Positions 1-10,200 of a stretch of DNA of 64,000 nucleotides are shown here, piece after piece. Numbering within the stretch: position 1 is the first letter of the stretch; every line of letters begins with the position of its first letter. The stretch is from Thermoactinomyces sp. DSM 45891. GTDB taxonomy: Bacteria > Bacillota > Bacilli > Thermoactinomycetales > Thermoactinomycetaceae. The stretch spans positions 7,697 through 71,696 of the forward strand of contig NZ_FPJZ01000002.1 in the NCBI RefSeq assembly GCF_900119485.1, in the 5' to 3' direction. Below the pieces are notes generated by a model. The model ran no database searches and was not told the origin of the DNA. It saw only the letters and a program-made list of their open reading frames with translations. The position numbers and the translations under genes were made by a program.

Positions 1-108
1 GGACCTCAAGGCAGCACAGGACCTCAAGGCAGCACAGGACCTCAAGGTAGCACGGGACCTCAAGGTTCCACAGGGCCTCAAGGTTCCACAGGGCCTCAAG
101 GTTCCACA
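1..108 (+). repeat. Six tandem 18-bp collagen-type repeats
   Basis: Six near-identical 18-bp units encode GPQGST. The differences are synonymous third-position or Ser-codon changes (agc/tcc, ggc/ggt, aca/acg). The array runs off the left window edge, so the total copy number is unknown. Such tracts often vary in length between strains. Confidence 0.9.
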
Positions 109-567
109 GGACCTACCGGAGCTATTAGCACCAGTAATATGCTGATTGCACGCAGTACTGGAATAACGGGTGTAACCGGGACCTCAGCTTCCCCGGTAGC
201 GATACCATTAGATACAGTACTAGTTAATAACGGAGGAGCAGATATTACCTTTACACCTACAGGTACAGATATTACTCTAACCAATGGTCACATCTATTTA
301 GTCTCTTACTCTGTCTTTGTTAGACCAACCACTCCCCCAGACAATGTATCAGTAGCTTTACGTTTAAACAACTTGGTTCAGAGTGGCTCCATGATGACTT
401 TTGAAAATGTCAACGACTTCCTAACTGGAACTCAAACGTATATTGTTGATTTATCAGCAGATATCACTTCTGGTATATTACAAGTTGTTAACACACAAGG
501 CACAAATGATTACGCGATATTTAATGAATCACTTGCTGTTACAGTAAATATTGTAAAAATATCCTAG
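1..567 (+). CDS. Collagen-like surface protein, 3' part
   Basis: The reading frame is open from the first base of the window, so the 5' end is missing. The first 108 bases are six copies of an 18-bp unit encoding Gly-Pro-Gln-Gly-Ser-Thr, a Gly-X-Y collagen-like stretch. A globular C-terminal domain of about 150 residues follows, rich in Thr, Val, Asn and Ile. This layout is that of BclA-like exosporium or spore-surface proteins, in which a collagen stalk is tipped by a trimerising beta-sandwich domain. The family assignment rests on layout and composition, not on a specific motif. The ATG at 139 is internal to the frame and should not be taken as the start. A strong hairpin follows the stop codon. 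Confidence 0.75.
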   Translation, partial: GPQGSTGPQGSTGPQGSTGPQGSTGPQGSTGPQGSTGPTGAISTSNMLIARSTGITGVTGTSASPVAIPLDTVLVNNGGADITFTPTGTDITLTNGHIYLVSYSVFVRPTTPPDNVSVALRLNNLVQSGSMMTFENVNDFLTGTQTYIVDLSADITSGILQVVNTQGTNDYAIFNESLAVTVNIVKIS

Positions 568-597
568 TTAATCCCCATGCATATAATTAATCACAAT

Positions 598-645
598 AAA
601 AAATCCCCTTATACGGCACCTCGCCATATAAGGGGATTATTCTTT
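598..645. terminator. Bidirectional terminator between convergent genes
   Basis: AATCCCCTTATA (602-613) pairs perfectly with TATAAGGGGATT (627-638), with an inner GGC/GCC pair in the loop. A-rich sequence lies to the left and T-rich sequence to the right. It sits between the collagen-like gene and the convergent acetyltransferase gene. Confidence 0.85.
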
Positions 646-660
646 TATCTAATCATTCAA

Positions 661-1233
661 TTAGGACATCGCTAAAAAATCTTCTTTCAACAATGAATAC
701 ATATACATATCGTCAAACTTCCCAACTGTATATTCATATTTTCGCAATAAGCCTTCTCTAATAAAGCCACTTTTTTCACATAGCTTCCATGAAGCAACAT
801 TTTCGAGTTCCATTAATCCTTGGATTCGAACAAGCTCCATGTGGTCAAATCCGTACTGGAGGATGGCTTGAAATGCCTCAGTCATGATTCCTTTATTCCA
901 ATGTTCTTTCGATAACTCAGCGCCAACTTCTGAACGATAATGATCAGATGACCAGTTGAGGAAGCCACAACTACCGATAACTTGATCAGTGCCTTTTAGA
1001 GTAATACCCCAGCGAATCCCCGTTTTCTTTTGAAAAATACTGGCATACCAAGCGATTTCATCTAGCGCATCTTGTTCTGATTCAAAAGGGGCAAGTCCGT
1101 AGTATTTCATCACCTCTGGATCTGATAAATAGATCAGCATATCCCCGGCATCGGCAGGGGTAACTTCTCTTAAAACGAGACGTTCTGTTTCTAGAACAGG
1201 AAAGGTTTTGTTTGATTTCAACTGAGTTGTCAT
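661..1233 (-). CDS. GNAT N-acetyltransferase, RimJ/RimL type
   Basis: This 190-residue protein belongs to the RimJ/RimL/SpeG-like branch of GNAT acetyltransferases (acetyl-CoA to an amino group). It opens with the typical LETERLVLREVTPAD stretch and ends with the acetyl-CoA-binding part (HWNKGIMTEAFQAILQYGF, then NVASWKLCEKSGF). The start ATG is preceded by GGAGATAT. It lies 75 bp downstream of the peptidase-exporter gene of the NRPS cluster on the same strand. I see no hairpin between them, but a TATAAT at 1277-1282 could give it its own promoter. Zwittermicin, edeine and paenilamicin clusters carry self-resistance acetyltransferases, so a resistance role is conceivable. An ordinary housekeeping RimJ-like role is equally possible. 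Confidence 0.85.
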   Translation of the reverse strand: MTTQLKSNKTFPVLETERLVLREVTPADAGDMLIYLSDPEVMKYYGLAPFESEQDALDEIAWYASIFQKKTGIRWGITLKGTDQVIGSCGFLNWSSDHYRSEVGAELSKEHWNKGIMTEAFQAILQYGFDHMELVRIQGLMELENVASWKLCEKSGFIREGLLRKYEYTVGKFDDMYMYSLLKEDFLAMS

Positions 1234-1308
1234 AAGTATATCTCCTTAATTTTTTATTTAGCATAAATGTTTTTACATTATACCATTAATTTAGAAGAAA
1301 GAGTCCTA

Positions 1309-4300
1309 TTACACAACCCGACTCTCCTTCTCCTCCACCTTACCCAAGTCCAAAATCCGGCCATACTCCATCTTAATGACCCGATCCGCTAAATGGAAAT
1401 ACCCATCATCATGGGTAACCGCAATCACACATTTACCCCGCTCTTTCAAATCAGGTAACAAATTTTCATAAAAGAATCTTCTAAACTCCGGGTCCTGATC
1501 GGCAGCCCATTCATCAAATAAATAGAAAGGCTTGTCTTCCAAATAGCTAATCATAAGTGCGACCCGTTTCCGTTGTCCGGTTGAAAGATTAATAGTACTA
1601 AGGGCCCCACTCTCATCTACCGATATCTTATCTTCGATTTCTAGCAATTTTAAATAGTGTTCGATATCCGCTTGTTTGCGATTTGTATTAATCCCATATA
1701 GACGATCAAATAGATACACATCACTAAAGATAGTAGAGAAATGAGAGCCTATTTCCGCTGAATCAATCGGTTTATGATTCATCATAACTTGTCCGGAATC
1801 AGGAGAGTAAAGCCCCGTAATTAGCTTGGCTAATGTGGACTTTCCACTCCCATTTCCTCCTGTTATAAAGACAATCTCTCCCGACTGAAACTCATACTGG
1901 AGTGGCCCCACAGAAAATGCCTCTCCCGATTTACTTTTATATCGATAAATCACATCCTCTATCTGTAAAGAAGTAACATCGGATTTTTGCTCTTCACTCA
2001 TTGTTACTTTCTCCACCTGAGCGGCTGAAGTGAGATCCAACGTTAATTCATTCATTCTCTTCCAGCTTATTCGAATGCGAAATAGCTCTGGAAATGAGTT
2101 TAAGATTCCGTGAACAGGACCCGTCATATACAAGAAGACGAATACGTAACTAATCAATGATTCTTTTTGAATCTCTGGAAACAAGATAGGAAAGAAGAAG
2201 GCAACCGCCCCGATGACAAATACAAACAGCAATTCCCCAATCACAAAAACATTGACAAACTTCTTCTCTCCTAGACCCCTCTTGGTCCGATAAGCATCAC
2301 AGCTCTCTTCTATTGCTTGATGAAAGTCCGCACGTTTTCCTTTTTGTAGGTACAGCTCCTTATAGCCACCCACAATATCATTGATAAATTTGAAAAACAC
2401 ATTTTGGATATCCCGTGTTTGCTCCCACATAAGGTTGGCAGAACGACCGATGATGAAATAAAGTCCTACTGATAGAAGAATAACCCCGAGCGAAACAAGT
2501 AATCCGTAAAAATTAATAAATCCCAGATAAATGAAGCAAAACATCAGAGTTACAGAACTTGTAATTCCGGTAATCACAATCGTAGAAAATCTGCTTATGG
2601 TTTCGGTATCATTGTTCAATGTGGCATAGATTTTCCCATCTGGGATACATTCGAAATTTTGATAGGAGGTGCCGAGTATCTTCCCTATTAAGTCCATGCG
2701 CTTTTCGTAGACGATGTTATTAGTGATGTCGATTAATTTGGTTCGCACCATTTTCTCGCCGATCACATAGATAGCGATTCCCATGATAAAGTAGCCAAAT
2801 AAAACGGGATTAAAACCTTTATCCGAAGCAAGCGTTGAATTGATCATGAAAATAATAAGTCCATTTCCCAGACCGCCGATTAAGCTAAGAACACCTAAAT
2901 AAAAGATGGGTTTATCGTTTTTTTTTTGAAAAAGCTTTGCCAATACAGCGTACAGGCAAAACAACATTCCCACAACTCCGAGTGAGAGTATGGCTGTCAA
3001 AATCGTAATCGGACCCCATACATAGACAAAGCTCCACGGGAGTCCCTGAAAGAAAACTTCTGGCAGATAGTACATCGCTCCCACAAAGGTTCCACCCATA
3101 ATGGCCCATAACATCGCCGTTAGGAAAGCTGTACGCAATCCAACCCCTACAAATGTACGCTTCCCTCTGAGGATTTGAATCACCATGCGAGATAAAAAGA
3201 AGAGGGTAATGAGTGCCATTGTCCCGAGAATATACGTAACGGCTGTTGCAACTTGATCCACTTTCACATACATATCAGATGTGAGTTTTGTCACTTTTTT
3301 CTCGTTCATCATATTCATGATTCCTTGGCCGATCGCAGCCGTATAATCTGAATTCATATTGGCTAACACAGCTACTCCAAGTTGATCTTTTGGACGAAAG
3401 GCAAAATATGAAGAGAAGTTAGGATTATTTCCACTATGTGCGATTTGGCCGCCATCGCCATTTTGATAGACAGACCATCCTGCTGCATAAGAAGAACCAT
3501 CTAGATCCGGTGCCACCTTTCGGTCTGGTTCGTGTGACTTTGTGATTCGTTTACTAACCGCTTCACTCACCTTCACACTGCCTGTCTGAACTTTTAACCA
3601 CTTCTCTATATCTTCGATACTTGAAACGACATAACCAGCCGGATTATTGCCTCGAAAGAGTGGCGCTTTGTATTCAAGTGCTCGAGTAAAGCCCGCCTTG
3701 TATCCTGTCGCCATTTTGTCCATCGGCACATCCCCTTGAATATATGTACCTTTTAATCCTATTTCTGGAAATACATTCTTCTGCATATACTCTTCGAACG
3801 AAAGACCTGAAACGCGTTGAATTACATAACCCAACACATCATAGTTGATCGTAGCATACTCGAATTTTTCACCGGGACGATGTGTTAATTCAGTACCTAC
3901 TAACTTTCGTACAGTCTTCTCCAGTGCATCTTCTAATGTGGAACTAGGAATTTGGCCAATAGATTGAAATGGGACCCCGCTTGTATGATGAAGAAACTGC
4001 TCCACCGTGATTTGGGTAGGCTTCCCTTGATACTTCAAAGTCAGCCATGGGATATACTTGGTAATGGGATCATCTAAGTGGATGAGTCCCTTTTCTTCTA
4101 GCTGAAATAACGCTTGGGCGGTAAAGGCTTTGCTGGTTGAACCAATCTCAAATAGTGTATTTCCTTCGATCTTTTTCTGTTGCTTGACATCAGCATATCC
4201 AATCCCTTTTTGATATAAAGTTTTATCACCCTGCGTGACGACGATGGCCAAACCGGGGATTTTCCCAGCCTCTTTTTGGTCGTTTATAAATTTCTCTACA

Positions 4301-4407
4301 TCTTCCACTGTCGTATGTAGCAATTCCTGCTGTGCACTTGCGAGTAGAGGGGTAAAACTACCTAAGCATACAATAAAGCTTAGGAGTATCAGTCTAAAAA
4401 CTCTCAT
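1309..4407 (-). CDS. D-asparaginyl prodrug peptidase fused to ABC exporter
   Basis: This 1032-residue fusion has a signal peptide or anchor (residues 1-25). An S12/beta-lactamase-like serine peptidase domain follows, about 30-370. Its SxxK motif is Ser90-Thr-Ser-Lys93, the tyrosine motif is at Tyr184 (FEYATINY), and a His-Ser-Gly box is at 324-326. Three membrane segments follow (about 385-495). Next come the membrane domain of a cyclic-peptide-type ABC exporter and a nucleotide-binding domain with Walker A (GGNGSGKST), signature (LSTGQRKR) and Walker B (FDEWAADQD). ClbP, XcnG and ZmaM remove an N-acyl-D-Asn cap from exported NRPS products, and fused peptidase-ABC versions of this family are known. 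With the D-Asn start module at 31618-36084, maturation plus export is the likely job. It is the last gene of the biosynthetic operon, with RBS GGAGTGATCTG. Confidence 0.88.
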   Translation of the reverse strand: MRVFRLILLSFIVCLGSFTPLLASAQQELLHTTVEDVEKFINDQKEAGKIPGLAIVVTQGDKTLYQKGIGYADVKQQKKIEGNTLFEIGSTSKAFTAQALFQLEEKGLIHLDDPITKYIPWLTLKYQGKPTQITVEQFLHHTSGVPFQSIGQIPSSTLEDALEKTVRKLVGTELTHRPGEKFEYATINYDVLGYVIQRVSGLSFEEYMQKNVFPEIGLKGTYIQGDVPMDKMATGYKAGFTRALEYKAPLFRGNNPAGYVVSSIEDIEKWLKVQTGSVKVSEAVSKRITKSHEPDRKVAPDLDGSSYAAGWSVYQNGDGGQIAHSGNNPNFSSYFAFRPKDQLGVAVLANMNSDYTAAIGQGIMNMMNEKKVTKLTSDMYVKVDQVATAVTYILGTMALITLFFLSRMVIQILRGKRTFVGVGLRTAFLTAMLWAIMGGTFVGAMYYLPEVFFQGLPWSFVYVWGPITILTAILSLGVVGMLFCLYAVLAKLFQKKNDKPIFYLGVLSLIGGLGNGLIIFMINSTLASDKGFNPVLFGYFIMGIAIYVIGEKMVRTKLIDITNNIVYEKRMDLIGKILGTSYQNFECIPDGKIYATLNNDTETISRFSTIVITGITSSVTLMFCFIYLGFINFYGLLVSLGVILLSVGLYFIIGRSANLMWEQTRDIQNVFFKFINDIVGGYKELYLQKGKRADFHQAIEESCDAYRTKRGLGEKKFVNVFVIGELLFVFVIGAVAFFFPILFPEIQKESLISYVFVFLYMTGPVHGILNSFPELFRIRISWKRMNELTLDLTSAAQVEKVTMSEEQKSDVTSLQIEDVIYRYKSKSGEAFSVGPLQYEFQSGEIVFITGGNGSGKSTLAKLITGLYSPDSGQVMMNHKPIDSAEIGSHFSTIFSDVYLFDRLYGINTNRKQADIEHYLKLLEIEDKISVDESGALSTINLSTGQRKRVALMISYLEDKPFYLFDEWAADQDPEFRRFFYENLLPDLKERGKCVIAVTHDDGYFHLADRVIKMEYGRILDLGKVEEKESRVV

Positions 4408-4430
4408 CAGATCACTCCTTTTCTATGACG

Positions 4431-5201
4431 TTACGCTTCACAAACGTAGACTGGCTCTGTATAGAAACGTAGGCTATTCATCCATTTGCTACGTAATGTT
4501 TGCCATTGTTCCACTGGAAGTTTTTCAGATTGAAGTATTTCCAATGGAATTCGTAAGTTCAATAAACGACCTTCTACAATACAGCGGGTGATCCCGGCTG
4601 GCATTAATCGATTGGATTCTACGACTCTCTTTAATCCATCTAAAGTATATTGCGGATAACAGATAAACACTTCTCCATCCTGTGGTTCAATGTGAGAACC
4701 ATTTGGAATTCTACGAACATGGCATTTATGTTGATAGAGTCCTACAATATGGTGCCATGCTGTTAATTGATCCAACATCTCATCGCTCTCATTTGTAGAA
4801 TATAAATAATATGTTTCTCCACTAGGTAACACTATATGAGCAAGCCACTTGCGACCCTCCGGTTCCGTAGCCCAATGAAGATAAGGACACTGTTGTAACT
4901 CCTCCCACCAAGCATCCTGTGGGAGGAGATGATTCCAAGCACTTAAATAAACATCCTTTTCTTCTACTAATTGGACCACGATTCTCTTACAATCGAGTTC
5001 CTTTAAGGCCATCAACCGATGGGCTCCATCTAATAGAAGATATTTTTCATTCGATAGCTGCATCGCAATCGGTGGATTACTCAAATAGCCCTCTTCAGTT
5101 ATCGATTTGCATATTTTGCCTAGCCGTTCATTTTCATGTGATTCATGGAAATAAATTTGCTCCGCCGATACTAAAGCTAGTGAAGAAATCACACTATTCA
5201 T
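4431..5201 (-). CDS. sbnI: SbnI-like ParB-fold free-serine kinase
   Basis: This 256-residue protein has an N-terminal ParB/sulfiredoxin-like domain (about 10-100, with LLLDGAHRLMALKEL) and a C-terminal extension. Length and layout match SbnI of the staphyloferrin B cluster. SbnI phosphorylates free L-serine to O-phospho-L-serine, the substrate of SbnA. A glutamate sits at residue 20 (FHESHENE), the position I recall as the catalytic Glu20 of SbnI. It lies 46 bp downstream of the sbnB homologue, which is 24 bp from the sbnA homologue, so the three probably form one 2,3-diaminopropionate unit. The RBS is AGAGGGGG. The ParB fold could suggest DNA binding instead, but the neighbourhood strongly favours the metabolic role. 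Confidence 0.8.
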   Translation of the reverse strand: MNSVISSLALVSAEQIYFHESHENERLGKICKSITEEGYLSNPPIAMQLSNEKYLLLDGAHRLMALKELDCKRIVVQLVEEKDVYLSAWNHLLPQDAWWEELQQCPYLHWATEPEGRKWLAHIVLPSGETYYLYSTNESDEMLDQLTAWHHIVGLYQHKCHVRRIPNGSHIEPQDGEVFICYPQYTLDGLKRVVESNRLMPAGITRCIVEGRLLNLRIPLEILQSEKLPVEQWQTLRSKWMNSLRFYTEPVYVCEA

Positions 5202-5247
5202 GGTAGAACCCCCTCTTTAACCCCAAAATCCAATCTATTTTCCGTAT

Positions 5248-6216
5248 CTAATCTTCCAATTGGACCCCAGACCCTGTTTCCACTGCTAATCGGTAATAAT
5301 AGGTAGCAATCGCTACGTCGAAAATCGCCATTCCCATCGGATTAAATAAAACTGCTTTCTCTGCCCCGAGACGGTTCATCGCATCATGGCACACCACATC
5401 TACAATGGAGTATGTATCCTCTTTTTGTAGATTCCGCTCACGATGCATCACTTCGATATCCGTATTCTCACGACAAACTTCTTCCCAGTCGTCCACTATG
5501 ATCGATTTCGTATAGTCAAGAATCTGTGGTTTAAAGTCACGAAGTGAAACATTTAGTAAGAGCGCGCCGTCTTTCGGCTTCTGGTCGATATATCCTTCCG
5601 CAGCAACTGTGCATGTAATGAAAATATCTGCATCCTGATACGCTTCTTCATAGGAATCGACGATGTTGGTTTTAGCTAGAATCTCTGCTGGTATATGCTC
5701 TTGATTAACCCCTTTTTTATCGTATAAAGTGATGGATGATATTTTACTTCCTAGTAAATGCGTAACCATACTGAGATGTAACTGGCCGATTGGACCGAAA
5801 CCGATAATGCCCACTTTTATATCAGTTAGATCCCGTACTTTTTCAAACTCTTGGATGATAAGCCCTGATACTGAAGCCGTACGGATTCCGCTCACGATCG
5901 CTGTATTGAAGGTAGCGAAAGGCTTTCCAGTATCGGAATCGTTTAGAATCGTAACCGAATGTGCTCGCTGTATTCCTTTATCAATATTTTTCGGGAAACT
6001 AGCAATCCACTTAATTCCTGCTGCCTCAAAATCCCCTCCGATGTAGGCAGGCATCGCGATAATCCGATTCCGTTGATCTTTAAATCGCAAGTAAGGCTTG
6101 ATAGGCTGTGCATAATGTTTTTCTTTCAAATTTTGGACAGCATTCTGAATCACCTGCACGGTTTTGTGCCACTCCACGCCCATTTGTTTGATATGTCCTG
6201 TGTTTAAATAAAGCAT
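5248..6216 (-). CDS. sbnB: SbnB-like ACEGA dehydrogenase (Dap synthesis)
   Basis: This 322-residue protein is of the ornithine cyclodeaminase/mu-crystallin family, with a Rossmann NAD site (GIIGFGPIGQLHLSM, about residues 137-151). SbnB uses NAD to split N-(1-amino-1-carboxy-2-ethyl)-glutamate (ACEGA) oxidatively into L-2,3-diaminopropionate and 2-oxoglutarate. The assignment to SbnB rather than a plain ornithine cyclodeaminase rests on adjacency to the sbnA and sbnI homologues and on the NRPS context. The start has a good RBS (GGAGGG, six bases before ATG). The protein has the family's usual length and I see no missing motif. Confidence 0.88.
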   Translation of the reverse strand: MLYLNTGHIKQMGVEWHKTVQVIQNAVQNLKEKHYAQPIKPYLRFKDQRNRIIAMPAYIGGDFEAAGIKWIASFPKNIDKGIQRAHSVTILNDSDTGKPFATFNTAIVSGIRTASVSGLIIQEFEKVRDLTDIKVGIIGFGPIGQLHLSMVTHLLGSKISSITLYDKKGVNQEHIPAEILAKTNIVDSYEEAYQDADIFITCTVAAEGYIDQKPKDGALLLNVSLRDFKPQILDYTKSIIVDDWEEVCRENTDIEVMHRERNLQKEDTYSIVDVVCHDAMNRLGAEKAVLFNPMGMAIFDVAIATYYYRLAVETGSGVQLED

Positions 6217-6240
6217 GTAAATCCCTCCATGTATGTTTCA

Positions 6241-7224
6241 TTACGATATGAAAGCCGATTGATTCGATAGCCACTTGATCCATTCTGCGTTATAAACCGT
6301 CTGCACATATGGAACACCGTTATCTGGGCATAGAAAGACCACATTTGGCTTTCGAACGAAGGTTTTATCTTGGAAATATTGATTGATTGCATAATAAGAT
6401 GTTCCAGAGGATCCTCCGGCGAAGATCCCGTGATTTTCAAATAATTGATGGCATCCTTCTACTGTATGCTGTTCCGAGATATGAACTACTTCATCGATCA
6501 CAGCACGTTTCACTAGCTCAGGAACCGTGCTTGCTCCAATACCCGGAATATATCTCTTTTTTGGCATATCATTGAAAATGACAGACCCCTCACTATCCAC
6601 AGCAATTACTTTCACATTAGGAAACGCTTCTTTTAGACGATTCGAGATCCCTGAAATCGTTCCGCCCGTCCCAACTCCAATAAATGCATAGTCTAACGTT
6701 TCGAAATGTTGGACTAGTTCGGTGCCGATTCCGTGATAGTGCGCATAGTAATTATCTGGATTTTGATATTGATTCGTCCAATACGCATTTGGAATCGAGT
6801 AAAGTAGTTCTTGTATTTTATTTAGACGTGTAAGGAGGAATCCACCCGTCGCATCCCGGTCTGTCACTTTTACCACTTTATAGGAGATAGAATGTAATAA
6901 ATCTTCATACACTCCGTTAATATTCGGGTCAATGACTGGGATGAATTTGATCTTCAGGTATTGGCAAAGCGTTGCGAGCGCAATGGCCAGATTGCCAGAT
7001 GAAGATTCAATCAACGTCGTGTCTTGGTGAATCTCCCCTCTTTTGATCGCAGATGATAACATATAAAAGGCTGTACGGGCCTTCACACTATTCATCAGGT
7101 TATGGTATTCAAGTTTTGTATATAAATGGATCGATGGATGTTCCAATGGAACCAGTGGCGTACTTCCCACTAAGTGACCCAGCTTTTGTAATTTCTCTAG
7201 CATATAAGAGACGATCCTCCCCAT
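6241..7224 (-). CDS. sbnA: SbnA-like O-phosphoserine-dependent ACEGA synthase
   Basis: This fold-type II PLP enzyme of the cysteine synthase family has about 327 residues. The PLP lysine lies in NSVKARTAFY, the substrate loop in ESSSGNLAIALA, and the phosphate-binding glycine loop in GVGTGGTISG. SbnA replaces the phosphate of O-phosphoserine with glutamate to give ACEGA, which SbnB then cleaves to diaminopropionate. The frame is open up to an ATG at 7263, but homologues begin near the GHLVGSTPLV segment. The ATG at 7224 (AAAGGG six bases upstream) or the one at 7203 (GGGGAGGA about 12 bases upstream) are better starts. With the 7224 start the gene slightly overlaps or abuts the end of the upstream NRPS gene, suggesting translational coupling. 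Without context it would be read as cysteine synthase. Confidence 0.87.
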   Translation of the reverse strand: MGRIVSYMLEKLQKLGHLVGSTPLVPLEHPSIHLYTKLEYHNLMNSVKARTAFYMLSSAIKRGEIHQDTTLIESSSGNLAIALATLCQYLKIKFIPVIDPNINGVYEDLLHSISYKVVKVTDRDATGGFLLTRLNKIQELLYSIPNAYWTNQYQNPDNYYAHYHGIGTELVQHFETLDYAFIGVGTGGTISGISNRLKEAFPNVKVIAVDSEGSVIFNDMPKKRYIPGIGASTVPELVKRAVIDEVVHISEQHTVEGCHQLFENHGIFAGGSSGTSYYAINQYFQDKTFVRKPNVVFLCPDNGVPYVQTVYNAEWIKWLSNQSAFIS

Positions 7225-7234
7225 TCCCAACCCT

Positions 7235-10200
7235 TTAAAAGGCGAATTCTTCATCCAGCGCACTTAAAGCGTCTGATGCATCTGTTTCTTGTTTTTCACG
7301 AATGGACAATTCCATAATGGTTTCATCCAAATTCATCATCATTTTTTGTAGAACTGTGAGGTAGTCTTGCCCCATTATTTCGATGGTTTCTTGTTTGAAC
7401 AGGCTTACTTGATATTCCGCAACTATGAATAACCCCTCGTCGCCTTCAATCGCAGCCCAAGTTAAAGCCCCTTGTGAAGTATGTGACTCTTCTTCATAAG
7501 GCTGGAACTGGAGATGATCAACCTCAATCTCTGGAATCTCCATATTTTGCACCACGAGCATAGTATCAAATAGCGGATTCCGATTTGCCGCACGGTCGAT
7601 TCCTAATTTGAATACAAGCTCCTCCAACGGATAACCCTGATTCTCATAAGCAGCAAATACTTGATTCTTTACATCCTTTATGAACTCTCGAATCGTCTTT
7701 TTACCAGCTGGTTGGTTACGAATCGGTAGCGTATTAACAAACATCCCTACCACGTTTTCTAAATCGATATGTTGCCTTCCAGCGATGGGTGTCCCGACGA
7801 TAATATCTTCCTGTGCTGTATATTTGTAAAGTAAGATATTGTATGCAGCGAGCAAGAGAATAAATAAAGTCGTCTCGTTTTCTCGTGAGAATTGATATAG
7901 AAGATCCGCCTGCTCTTTGCTTACTTGAAACAAGGCAGAGTTCCCTCTATGATCAACTGATTCTGAACGTGGGTAATCCGTTGGCAACTGTAGAATCGGG
8001 ATATCGCCTTTAAACTGCTCAAGCCAGTACGTTTCCTGTTTCTTCGTCATATCAGACTGTAGAACCTCATTTTGCCAAGAAGAGAAATCTTTATATTGGA
8101 TACGTAATGGTGAGAGTGATTCCCTACGACATAGTCGGATAAATTCCTTGATTAAAATGCCGATTGAGGTTCCATCCGAAATAATATGATGCATATCGAT
8201 GGTGAATAGATGCACAGTAGGTTCTACCTGAATCAGTCCCACACGGATAAGTGGCCCTTTTTTCAAGTCAAATGGGCGGATGAAGCGCTTGATCCATTGA
8301 TTTGCGTCCTCCCACTTTGCTTCCATCACTTCCAGTTCAAAAACAACTTCATCCTGTACAATCTGAACAGGTTCCCCATCTACTAACTCAAACGAGGTAC
8401 GTAGCGATTCGTGACGCTGAACCAACTGATTAAAGATGTTTTCGAACCAACCATAGTCAAGGTCCCCTTGGATCACCATCGTGCTGTTTATATTAAAAGC
8501 CGTACTTTCAGGAGCCATTTCACTCATGACATACATCCGCTTTTGCGCTGAACTCACTGAATAATGGGGTTGTTTCTCAATCGGTTGAATAGAAGCATAA
8601 TCATGTGTTTCTGCACCTCGGATATACTCCGCTATCTCTTTCACAGTCGGATGATTAAAAACTACACGCATCGGCAACTCTACTTCTAGTTTTTTGTGGA
8701 CATGTAGGATTAGCATCGTCGCTTTAAGAGAATGTCCGCCTAATTCAAAGAAATGATCATCCAGTCCAACCCGTTCCACACCTAATATCTCCTGAAATAT
8801 TTCCGCTATGACCGTCTCTTCCTTATTGGTTGGAGCAATATATTTTTTATGAAGTTGGTTTTCAATCGTGGGATCTGGTAAAGCTCGCTTATCTACTTTG
8901 CCGTTCGGTGTGAGCGGCAACTCTTCTAATTCCATGCAGTAAGAAGGAATCATATAATCAGGTAGTGACTTGGCTAAGTGCTTACGCAGCTCTGTAAAGG
9001 TCCATTTGCCATCTGAAACGAGATAGCTACATAGTGAGAAATCGCCTCGTTCATTTTTATGAGCAACCACTACCGCTTTCTGAATAGCTGGATGCTCTAG
9101 TAGCTTCGTTTCGATCTCTCCAAGCTCGATTCGATATCCTCTGATTTTTACCTGATGGTCACTCCGTCCGAAAAACTGGATATTTCCACAAGGAAGCCAT
9201 CTGGCAATATCACCCGTCCGGTACATTTTCGTTCCAGGCCTGTGCGGATGATCAATAAAGGCTTTTTCGGTCAAATCTGGCTTATTTAAATAACCCCTTG
9301 CAATCCCTCTACCTGCTAAACATAACTCTCCAATCACTCCGACTGGTTGTAGCTGCGAATGACTATTTACAATATATGCCTCCATATTCGCAAGTGGTTT
9401 CCCGATTGGAACATGGATGTGATCCTCATCTTTGCTTAAAGGATATCCGGTAGCATAAACCGTCATTTCCGTAGGTCCATATAGATTTATTAGCTGGACC
9501 GTACGGGTCAGTTGATAAAACTTATGAATGACAGGCTGCGTGATCGCTTCCCCTGCCACAAACAAGTATTTTAGTTTATTTAACATCACTAGCTTGTCTT
9601 CTGTGATTGTATCCAGAAGGATGGAAAGCATCGACGGAACAAGATTGAGATAGGTTACTTGATATTGATCAATCGCTCGTAACATACGAAACGGATCTTT
9701 TTCCAGCCCTTGTTCTAATATGACGAGCCGCCCTCCAAAGAACCAGCCAAATAACTCCGCCACAGATACATCAAACGAAAAAGTGGTTTTTAGTAAATAA
9801 GCATCTGTTTCGCCAAATGGATACTGATCTTGCAACGCACATAGTAGGTTTACGATGCTATGATGTTCAATCATTACACCCTTGGGATTCCCAGTCGATC
9901 CAGACGTATAGATCACATTGGCAATACTTTGCGAGGTGTTAATTGTCTCTAAATTACTACCGTCACTCTGATAGAGTGATTCGTCTTCTAGATAGAGAGT
10001 TTCTCCTGCATAGTCCAATTTCCCACGATATTTTTCCTGCGTTAACAGTACCTGAGTCTTACTATCATCTAAAATATAAGCGATCCGTTCGGTTGGTAGG
10101 TCTGGGTCTAGAGGCACATACGCCGCACCTGCTTTTAGCACCGCATAGATGGCAACTAGCATATCAACAGATCGATCCGCCATTATCCCAACAAATGAAT

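Noticed and set aside
1..108. CRISPR-like direct repeats
   Set aside because: The 18-bp units are contiguous without spacers and encode collagen-type GPQGST.
5248..6216. Plain ornithine cyclodeaminase
   Set aside because: Same neighbourhood argument; SbnB belongs to this superfamily.
6241..7224. Plain cysteine synthase (CysK)
   Set aside because: The fold fits, but adjacency to SbnB and SbnI homologues in an NRPS operon makes the SbnA role much more likely.
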